DNA of 5,015 nucleotides from Pseudomonadota bacterium (GTDB lineage Bacteria > Pseudomonadota > Gammaproteobacteria > Burkholderiales > Rhodocyclaceae), in assembly GCA_030917225.1 (NCBI GenBank), contig JAUPVD010000361.1:1-5015 (forward strand). The letters are read 5' to 3'. The translations under genes were made by a program, and so were the position numbers. Under the pieces are notes generated by a model. That model was not told the DNA's origin. It was given only the letters and a program-made list of their open reading frames with translations, and made no database searches. Position 1 is the first letter of the stretch. Each line of letters begins with the position of its first letter. Positions 1 to 5,015 of the stretch are shown piece by piece.

Positions 1-352
1 CACTCTGGTCCTGACCGCCCACCCGCATCGCTGTCTTCTTCTCTACCCCAATCCCGCCTGGGAGCCGATCCGCGACAAGGTTCTGGCCGCCCCCAGCCTT
101 GACCCCCGCTCCGCTGCGATCAAGCGCCTGCTGGTCGGTTTTGCTCGCGACGAACAGATGGACTCGGCCGGCCGGCTGCTGATTGCGCCGGAGTTGCGCC
201 AGTTCGCTCAGTTCGAGAAGCAGGTCTGGTTGGTTGGGCAGGGCTCCCATTTTGAAATCTGGTCCGATGCTGGCTGGCAGAAACAGCAGGAGGCGATCTT
301 CGCCCTCGGCGATCAGCTGCTACCGCCTGGCCTAGAGGATTTGGCCTTGTGA
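1..352 (+). CDS. mraZ: MraZ, transcriptional regulator of the dcw cluster (5'-truncated by window edge)
   Basis: The first complete codon is at position 2, and 116 residues are visible before the TGA at 350-352. MraZ is usually about 145-150 residues, so roughly 30 N-terminal residues lie outside the window. The family has two SpoVT/AbrB-like (swapped-hairpin) halves that form ring-shaped oligomers. It binds repeats in the promoter ahead of mraZ and, in the species studied, modulates dcw transcription. Seen here: the end of the first half ([16 protein letters not shown], then a W-E pair), a helical linker, and the second half. The second half carries the signature DSAGR at visible residues 54-58, followed by [11 protein letters not shown] and the strand [13 protein letters not shown]. 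The matching DxxGR signature of the first half and the DNA sites should be upstream. The stop overlaps the rsmH start by 4 bases. Identity rests on these motifs plus the mraZ-rsmH-ftsL order. Confidence 0.95.
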   Translation, partial: TLVLTAHPHRCLLLYPNPAWEPIRDKVLAAPSLDPRSAAIKRLLVGFARDEQMDSAGRLLIAPELRQFAQFEKQVWLVGQGSHFEIWSDAGWQKQQEAIFALGDQLLPPGLEDLAL

Positions 353-1275
353 AAGCTCCCGCGCAGCACCTGACGGTTCTGCTGCGGGAGGCGGTCGAGG
401 CGCTGGCAATCAAGCCTGCCGGCGTTTACGTAGACGCCACCTTCGGTCGCGGCGGCCACAGCAAGGCGATTCTCGAGCAGTTGGGTCCGGACGGGCGCTT
501 GCTGGCGCTGGATCGCGATCCGCAAGCCATCGAAGTGGCGGCGGCGATCGGCGACAAGCGATTGATGGTTGTGCACCGTGCCTTCGGCGAAATCGCCGAG
601 GCGGTGCGCGAAGCAGGATTCGGCAGTGTGGATGGCGTGCTCATGGATATCGGAGTGTCGTCACCGCAGCTGGATGAGGGGGGGCGGGGGTTCAGCTTCC
701 GTTTCGATGCGCCACTCGACATGCGGATGGATACGACGCAGGGCGAGACGGCCGCGGAATGGCTGGCACGGGCCGAGATAAGAGAAATTACACAAGTGGT
801 GAGGGACTATGGCGAAGAACGGTTTGCTTTCCAGATTGCAAAGAAGATTGTGGCTGCTCGGAGCGAGCGGCCTATTGCAACCACAGGGCAGCTCGCCGCG
901 CATGTACGCGAGGCCGTGCGGACCCGCGAGCCCGGCCAGGACCCGGCGACGCGCACCTTTCAAGCTTTACGGATTCATATCAATCAAGAGCTCGAGCAAC
1001 TTGCGCTAGCCCTGCCACAGGCGCGCGACGTGCTTAATCCGGAAGGGCGGCTGGTGGTCATCAGCTTTCACTCCCTCGAAGACCGAATCGTCAAGCGCTT
1101 CATGCGCGACGAAGCGGCGCCGGATAACCTTCCCAAAAATCTTCCCCTCATGGCTTCGCAATTGCCACAGGCGCGCATGGCGCTGGTTGGCAAGGCGCTC
1201 AAGCCCTCTGCGGCGGAAATCGCAGCCAATCCGCGTGCCCGCAGCGCGGTGATGCGCGTAGCGGAGAAATGTTGA
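349..1275 (+). CDS. rsmH: 16S rRNA (cytosine(1402)-N(4))-methyltransferase RsmH (MraW)
   Basis: This 308-residue protein is of normal family length. It is a cytoplasmic SAM-dependent enzyme that N4-methylates C1402 of 16S rRNA in the ribosomal P site. Motifs in order: SAM-binding loop [10 protein letters not shown] (residues 29-38), LDRDPQA (54-60), catalytic-region [16 protein letters not shown] (95-110), [16 protein letters not shown] (113-128), the insertion-domain end [18 protein letters not shown] (201-218), [18 protein letters not shown] (246-263) and C-terminal [10 protein letters not shown] (294-303). All are intact. The start is GTG at 349, overlapping the mraZ stop as GTGA. AGAGGA at 334-339 lies 9 bases upstream and suits that start. 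[18 protein letters not shown] is the normal N-terminus (H-x-PVLL-x-E-type motif). Odd points are a GGG-rich stretch at 678-690 and AT-rich codon use around 778-858, both in frame and leaving the conserved motifs whole. Confidence 0.98.
   Translation: MKAPAQHLTVLLREAVEALAIKPAGVYVDATFGRGGHSKAILEQLGPDGRLLALDRDPQAIEVAAAIGDKRLMVVHRAFGEIAEAVREAGFGSVDGVLMDIGVSSPQLDEGGRGFSFRFDAPLDMRMDTTQGETAAEWLARAEIREITQVVRDYGEERFAFQIAKKIVAARSERPIATTGQLAAHVREAVRTREPGQDPATRTFQALRIHINQELEQLALALPQARDVLNPEGRLVVISFHSLEDRIVKRFMRDEAAPDNLPKNLPLMASQLPQARMALVGKALKPSAAEIAANPRARSAVMRVAEKC
1263..1266 (+). promoter_or_regulatory. Shine-Dalgarno sequence for ftsL that favours the second ATG
   Basis: GGAG lies inside the last codons of rsmH. 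It is only 2 bases from the ATG at 1269 but 8 bases from the ATG at 1275. Normal spacing therefore supports initiation at 1275, giving a protein starting MLRTN. Inference from spacing only. Confidence 0.6.
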
Positions 1276-1550
1276 TGCTGCGCACCAACATGGTCTTCCT
1301 CTTCTTTGTCGTCTTCTGCGCGCTTGGCGTCGTCACCTCGCAGCACAAGGCGCGCAAGCTTTTCCAGGAGCTGGAGGCTGAGCAGGAGCGCGCCAAACAA
1401 CTCGACGTGGAGTTCGGCCAGTTGCAACTGGAGCTGTCTACCTGGGCGACGCATCCGCGGATCGAGAAGATCGCCAAGGAGCGGCTCAAGATGCGCGCGC
1501 CGGAAACCGCTCGTCTGCTGGTGGCAAAGCCGGTGGAGGGGGCGCAATGA
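1275..1550 (+). CDS. ftsL: Cell division protein FtsL
   Basis: A 91-residue bitopic inner-membrane protein of the divisome. FtsL pairs with FtsB and FtsQ and helps activate the FtsW-FtsI septal synthase. Visible layout: a very short cytoplasmic N-terminus (MLRTN), one hydrophobic segment at about residues 6-20 (VFLFFVVFCALGVV), then TSQHKARKLF. A periplasmic coiled coil follows (about 27-55, rich in E, Q, K and L), and then the family pattern QLELSTWATHPRIEKIAKERLKM. The extended start at 1269 would add Met-Leu and overlap rsmH by 7 bases. The 1275 start shares one base with the rsmH stop (TGATG) and has better ribosome-site spacing, so I chose it. The stop TGA overlaps the ftsI start. FtsL sequences diverge strongly, so the position between rsmH and ftsI is a main part of the evidence, but the TSQHKARKLF motif is typical of betaproteobacteria. 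Confidence 0.95.
   Translation: MLRTNMVFLFFVVFCALGVVTSQHKARKLFQELEAEQERAKQLDVEFGQLQLELSTWATHPRIEKIAKERLKMRAPETARLLVAKPVEGAQ
1535..1539 (+). promoter_or_regulatory. Shine-Dalgarno sequence for ftsI
   Basis: GGAGG lies inside the end of ftsL, 7 bases before the ATG at 1547 and 10 before the adjacent ATG at 1550. Spacing favours the first of the two tandem ATG codons, which also gives the ATGA overlap with the ftsL stop. Confidence 0.6.
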
Positions 1551-3295
1551 TGCGCGGCAAGAGCGGGCGGGCCCACAAGTTTGCCGAGAGCCCGGTGCTC
1601 AAGCTGGCACTGCCGGCCTGGCGCTCGCGCATGGTGGCGCTGCTGCTTCTCGGTAGTCTGGGGGTGCTCGTCGGCCGTTCGGTCTACCTGCAGATCGTCA
1701 ATACCGATTTCCTTCAGGAAAAAGGTGAGTCGCGCTATCGCCGCGATCTGGAAATCTCCGCCTCGCGCGGCAAGGTCACCGACCGCAACGGCGATGTGTT
1801 GGCCATTTCGACGCCGATGAAGTCGATCTGGGCCATCCCTGCCGATGCGCGGCTGACAGCGCAGCAATCACAGCAGCTGGCCAAGGCGCTCGATGCCGAG
1901 CCGAAGGATCTGGCGCGCAAGCTGGCTAGCGACAAGGGTTTCGTCTATCTGCAGCGGCAGGTGTCGCCGGAAGTAGCCGACCGCATCGCCGCACTGAAAC
2001 TGCCCGGTATCTACCAGAACAAGGAATATCGTCGTTACTACCCGACCGGTGACATGACCGCACACATCGTCGGTTTTACCGGGGTGGACGACAAGGGGCT
2101 GGAGGGCGTCGAGCTGGCGTTCGAAAAGAGCCTCATCGGTCATGCCGGCAGTCGCAGCGTGATCCGCGACCGCCGTGGCCAGATCGTCGAGGATGTCGGC
2201 TCGATCAAGCCGCCGCAGGACGGCAAGGACATCCGTCTGGCGCTCGACTCGAAGATCCAGTATCTCGCCTACAGCATGCTCAAGCAGTCGGTGGCCGACA
2301 ATAAGGCCAAGGCCGGTGGTGCGGTGGTCATCGATGCCAAGACCGGCGAGATTCTGGCGCTGGCCAACTGGCCGACCTACAACCCGAACAATCGCGACCA
2401 TCTTTCGGGTGGCCAGCTGCGCAACCGGGCGGTGACCGACACCTTCGAGCCGGGCTCGACCCTGAAGCCGTTTACCGCTGCGCTGGCGCTGGAAAAAGGC
2501 AAGTTCCGCTTCGATTCGATCATCAACTGCGCGCCAGGGAAACTGACCATTGGCAACGCCACCATCTCCGATGCGCACCCGCATGGCGCGCTGACCGTGG
2601 CGCAGGTGATCCAGAAATCCTCCAACGTCGGCGCCGCCAAGATGGCTGCCACCTTCGCACCGCAGGAAATGTGGGAAATGTTCGACGCTGTCGGTTTCGG
2701 CCAGACGTCGCGCCTTGGCTTCCCCGGCGAAGTGTCGGGTCGCCTGCGCGCGTGGAAGACCTGGCGGCCGATCGAGCAGGCGACGATGTCCTACGGCCAC
2801 GGCATTTCCGTCTCGCTGATGCAACTGGCCCGTGCCTATTCGGTATTCGCCGGCGATGGTGAACTGATGCCGATGTCACTGACGCGTGTCGAGCAAGGGC
2901 CGGTCACCGGCGTGCCGGTATTTTCGGCGCAGACCGCACGCGAAGTCCGGGCGATGCTGGAAATGGCTGCCGGGCCCGGCGGCACGGCGCCGAAGGCACA
3001 GGTTCCGGGTTATCGGGTTGCCGGCAAGACCGGTACTGCGCACAAGCTCGAAGGTGGTCTCTACGCCAACAAATACGTTTCATCGTTCGTCGGCTTTGCG
3101 CCGGTTTCCGATCCGCGCCTGATCGTGGCGGTGATGATCGACGAACCGTCGGCGGGCAAGCACTACGGCGGCGACGTTGCCGCGCCGGTCTTTTCGGCCA
3201 TTACCGGCGGTGCCCTGCGTACCCTGGGCATCGCGCCGGATGCGCAGATGACAGTGGTCAGCGCGCCGCAGCAGCCGCCAAAGGAAAAGCTGTGA
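1547..3295 (+). CDS. ftsI: Peptidoglycan D,D-transpeptidase FtsI (penicillin-binding protein 3)
   Basis: A 582-residue class B penicillin-binding protein, close to the E. coli length (588). It cross-links septal peptidoglycan in the periplasm as partner of FtsW and is a beta-lactam target. Layout: a basic cytoplasmic tail (MMRGKSGRAHK...), a transmembrane anchor at about 29-50, and a non-catalytic pedestal from about 55 to 215 including RGKVTDRNGDVLA (74-86) and YPTGDMTAHIVGF (165-177). The transpeptidase domain follows (about 225-565). Catalytic motifs are all present: S304-T-L-K307 with the nucleophile Ser304, S358-S-N360, and K494-T-G496, which match the E. coli positions almost exactly. 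ISDAHPHG (340-347) and SYGHGISVSLMQLA (415-428) are further family blocks. The C-terminus ends in a short Pro/Gln/Lys tail; in E. coli the tail is trimmed by Prc, which I cannot judge here. The gene overlaps ftsL and murE by 4 bases each. No missing key residue or frame break is seen. Confidence 0.98.
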   Translation: MMRGKSGRAHKFAESPVLKLALPAWRSRMVALLLLGSLGVLVGRSVYLQIVNTDFLQEKGESRYRRDLEISASRGKVTDRNGDVLAISTPMKSIWAIPADARLTAQQSQQLAKALDAEPKDLARKLASDKGFVYLQRQVSPEVADRIAALKLPGIYQNKEYRRYYPTGDMTAHIVGFTGVDDKGLEGVELAFEKSLIGHAGSRSVIRDRRGQIVEDVGSIKPPQDGKDIRLALDSKIQYLAYSMLKQSVADNKAKAGGAVVIDAKTGEILALANWPTYNPNNRDHLSGGQLRNRAVTDTFEPGSTLKPFTAALALEKGKFRFDSIINCAPGKLTIGNATISDAHPHGALTVAQVIQKSSNVGAAKMAATFAPQEMWEMFDAVGFGQTSRLGFPGEVSGRLRAWKTWRPIEQATMSYGHGISVSLMQLARAYSVFAGDGELMPMSLTRVEQGPVTGVPVFSAQTAREVRAMLEMAAGPGGTAPKAQVPGYRVAGKTGTAHKLEGGLYANKYVSSFVGFAPVSDPRLIVAVMIDEPSAGKHYGGDVAAPVFSAITGGALRTLGIAPDAQMTVVSAPQQPPKEKL

Positions 3296-4761
3296 GTGCC
3301 GCAGCGGAAGTTCTTCGCCAGCTCGCCACGCTTGGTGTCGAGCCCTTGAACGTCACCGACGATTCGCGACTGGTCGCCCCCGGCGACCTGTTCCTGGCCT
3401 TTCCCGGTAGCGCTGCCGATGGCCGTCGTTACATCGCGGATGCTATTGCGCGCGGCGCGGCAGCCGTGGTCTGGGAATCTGCCGGGGCGGATGGCGTTGA
3501 TTGGGCGACACTGACAGTGCCGAATATCGCCGTCACCAACCTGCGCGCGCTGGCCGGCAACATCGCCCACGCCGTGCTTGGCGAGCCGAGCGAACGGCTG
3601 TCGTTGATCGCCGTAACCGGCACCAACGGCAAGACTTCCTGCAGTCAATGGATAGCCAGGACGTATCCGCGTCGCTGCGCAATCATCGGCACGCTCGGCG
3701 CCGGCTTTCCGGAGGTCTTGCAAGACACTGGCTTTACCACGCCGCAGGCGACGACGCTGGCCCGCTGCCTGACTGCTTTTGTCGCCGATGGTGCCGCCGC
3801 TTGTGCGCTGGAAGCCAGCTCCATCGGTATCGAGGAAGGGCGGATGAACGGCGCCCGCGTCGATATCGCCGCCTTCACCAACCTGACGCGCGATCACCTC
3901 GACTACCACGGCAGCATGGACGCCTATGCCGCTGCCAAAGAGAAGCTCTTTGTCTGGCCGGGGCTGCGCGCCGCCGTGCTCAATCTCGACGACGAGTTCG
4001 GTCGCCATCTGGCCGGCGTGACCACTGCCCGCCTGAAAGTCGGCTACACGCTGGACAAGGCAACGGCTTGCGTCGATCTGATGCTCGGCGCCAGCAACAT
4101 TCATCATGCTGCCGATGGGTTGGCTTTCACGCTGACAGCGCCGCAGGGTGCGGTCGATATTTCCAGCCGTCTCGTCGGTCGCTACAACGTAGCCAATCTG
4201 CTTGCCGTGGCCGGTGTCCTGCTCGCCGCCGGGCTGCCATTCGAGCAACTGGCGAGCCGCTTGTCGGCCCTGGATGCGCCACCGGGCAGAATGCAGCGCC
4301 TCGGCGGTGTTGGCCAGCCGCTGGTGTTCATCGACTACGCCCATTCGCCCGATGCGCTCGACAATGCGCTGGCCGCGCTGCGTGAGCAGGCCGCTGCGCG
4401 CAGTGGTCGCCTCGTCTGCGTCTTCGGCTGTGGCGGCGACCGGGACCACGGCAAGCGTCCGCAAATGGGTGAAGTGGCCGCGCGTGGCGCCGATCGCGTG
4501 GTACTGACCAGCGACAACCCGCGCAGTGAATCGCCACTGGCCATCATTGAAGAAATCCGCGCCGGTGCGACGGGCGCCGAAGTGGTGCCAGACCGCAAGG
4601 CTGCGATCGCCATGGCTGTCGCAGCGGCCAGGCCGGAAGACGTGGTGCTGATTGCCGGCAAGGGGCATGAGGCCTACCAGGAAGTGGCCGGCGCCTTCCA
4701 TTCCTTCTCCGACCTGCGCGAAGCGGAAGCGGCGCTGGCGGCGCGAAAGGAGGCAGCATGA
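3292..4761 (+). CDS. murE: UDP-N-acetylmuramoyl-L-alanyl-D-glutamate--2,6-diaminopimelate ligase MurE
   Basis: A 489-residue cytoplasmic Mur ligase of normal length. It adds the third amino acid to UDP-MurNAc-Ala-Glu using ATP. Three domains are visible. The UDP-binding N-domain has DDSRLVAPGDLFLAFPG (23-39). The central ATPase domain has P-loop TGTNGKTS (109-116), LEASSIGIEEGR (173-184), FTNLTRDHLDYHG (195-207) and AAKEKLF, whose K216 is the expected carbamylated lysine. The C-domain has FIDYAHSPDAL (347-357), FGCGGDRDHGKRP (378-390) and GKGHE (456-460). The DNPR motif (408-411) is the recognised mark of meso-diaminopimelate specificity rather than lysine. The start is GTG at 3292, overlapping the ftsI stop as GTGA; AAAGGA at 3280-3285 sits 6 bases upstream. 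The loop after the P-loop (residues 120-131) looks a few residues short. The gene overlaps murF by 4 bases. Confidence 0.97.
   Translation: MSAAAEVLRQLATLGVEPLNVTDDSRLVAPGDLFLAFPGSAADGRRYIADAIARGAAAVVWESAGADGVDWATLTVPNIAVTNLRALAGNIAHAVLGEPSERLSLIAVTGTNGKTSCSQWIARTYPRRCAIIGTLGAGFPEVLQDTGFTTPQATTLARCLTAFVADGAAACALEASSIGIEEGRMNGARVDIAAFTNLTRDHLDYHGSMDAYAAAKEKLFVWPGLRAAVLNLDDEFGRHLAGVTTARLKVGYTLDKATACVDLMLGASNIHHAADGLAFTLTAPQGAVDISSRLVGRYNVANLLAVAGVLLAAGLPFEQLASRLSALDAPPGRMQRLGGVGQPLVFIDYAHSPDALDNALAALREQAAARSGRLVCVFGCGGDRDHGKRPQMGEVAARGADRVVLTSDNPRSESPLAIIEEIRAGATGAEVVPDRKAAIAMAVAAARPEDVVLIAGKGHEAYQEVAGAFHSFSDLREAEAALAARKEAA
4747..4753 (+). promoter_or_regulatory. Strong Shine-Dalgarno sequence for murF
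   Basis: AAGGAGG is a near-perfect match to the 16S rRNA 3' end, the strongest in the window, and lies inside the last codons of murE. It is 4 bases from the ATG at 4758 and 10 from the in-frame ATG at 4764 (a third ATG follows at 4767). The 4758 ATG also forms the ATGA overlap with the murE stop, matching the other junctions, but 4764 is possible. Confidence 0.7.
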
Positions 4762-5015
4762 GCATGATGACCCTGGCTGAAGCCGCGACCATGCTGAAAG
4801 CCGGCCTTTCCGGCGCCGATGCAAGCTTCTCGGCCGTCTCGACTGATAGCCGCAGCATTGCGGCCGGCGATCTGTTCGTTGCGCTGCGAGGCGAACGCTT
4901 CGATGGCCACGAATTCATCGCCCAAGTGAAGGCAGCGGGTGCTGTCGGCGCCGTCGTCGCGGCGGATGCTGCCGATGCGCTTGCCGTGCACGGGTTGCCG
5001 CTGATCGCGGTGGCC
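4758..5015 (+). CDS. murF: UDP-N-acetylmuramoyl-tripeptide--D-alanyl-D-alanine ligase MurF (N-terminal fragment, cut by window edge)
   Basis: The frame stays open to the last base, showing 86 residues of a protein usually about 450 long. MurF adds D-Ala-D-Ala to UDP-MurNAc-tripeptide in the cytoplasm, completing the pentapeptide, directly after the MurE step. Only the N-terminal UDP-precursor-binding domain is visible. It holds VSTDSRSIAAGDLFVALRG (residues 27-45), then FDGHEFI (48-54) and the helix-strand KAAGAVGAVVAAD (58-70). The P-loop and catalytic parts are outside the window. The fragment alone would fit MurE or MurF, since their N-domains are related; the position straight after a complete murE makes murF by far the likelier call. 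The start is ATG at 4758, overlapping the murE stop as ATGA, with in-frame alternatives at 4764 and 4767. Confidence 0.93.
   Translation, partial: MSMMTLAEAATMLKAGLSGADASFSAVSTDSRSIAAGDLFVALRGERFDGHEFIAQVKAAGAVGAVVAADAADALAVHGLPLIAVA

Noticed and set aside
1050..1524. Two GCTGGTGG octamers (1050-1057 and 1517-1524), identical to E. coli Chi.
   Set aside because: Both lie in coding sequence rich in CTG and GTG codons, so chance is likely, and Chi sequences differ among bacteria.
1199..1867. Minus-strand open frames opposite the rsmH end, ftsL and the ftsI start.
   Set aside because: Shadows of three certain genes; the products are runs of Arg, Ser, Leu and Ala without family features.
1868..2824. 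A 318-codon open frame on the minus strand, antisense to ftsI.
   Set aside because: Same reason: the + strand frame has all PBP motifs in place, and the antisense product has no recognisable domain.
3501..4385. A 294-codon + strand frame inside murE, offset from it.
   Set aside because: Arg-rich translation typical of a shifted frame in GC-rich coding DNA; murE itself covers the region without a break.
3163..4824. A 553-codon open frame on the minus strand, antisense to murE.
   Set aside because: It lies opposite a gene with full Mur ligase motifs in a GC-rich genome, where antisense frames stay open easily. Its translation is low-complexity, rich in Arg, Gly and Ala, with no motif I recognise.
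1..5015. Search for promoters, rho-independent terminators, tRNA, repeats, CRISPR or insertion sequences.
   Set aside because: All DNA is coding with overlapping genes; I saw no hairpin followed by a T-run, no convincing -35/-10 pair and no direct or inverted repeat beyond short GC palindromes.

Overview
The window is a segment of a bacterial division and cell wall (dcw) gene cluster, read entirely on the + strand. In order it holds the 3' part of mraZ, complete rsmH (mraW), ftsL, ftsI (pbpB) and murE, and the 5' part of murF. This is the classic proteobacterial order. The high GC content and the protein character suggest a betaproteobacterium, perhaps of the Rhodocyclales (Dechloromonas/Azonexus/Azoarcus type). 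Pointers are a short FtsL with a TSQHKARKLF motif and a MurE with an SSIG motif. The taxonomic call is inference from remembered family sequences, not from a search.

Layout: mraZ (1-352, 5' end outside the window), rsmH (349-1275), ftsL (1275-1550), ftsI (1547-3295), murE (3292-4761), murF (4758 to the right edge, 3' end outside). Every one of the five junctions overlaps: four share 4 bases (GTGA or ATGA) and rsmH/ftsL shares one base (TGATG). No intergenic base exists in the window. I see no promoter, terminator, RNA gene, repeat, mobile element or CRISPR array. Transcription must come from upstream of mraZ or from promoters hidden inside genes, and the overlaps suggest translational coupling.

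Function: MraZ is the cluster's DNA-binding regulator. RsmH methylates 16S rRNA. FtsL is a divisome scaffold and activation protein, and FtsI is the septal peptidoglycan transpeptidase acting in the same complex. MurE and MurF perform consecutive cytoplasmic ligation steps that build the precursor peptide later cross-linked by FtsI. Key catalytic motifs are intact in the complete enzymes, so all appear functional.

I found no previously undescribed system. The points worth a second look are modest: a patch of AT-rich, rare-codon usage inside rsmH, a G-rich homopolymer run in the same gene, a start-codon choice in ftsL, and a short loop after the P-loop in MurE.
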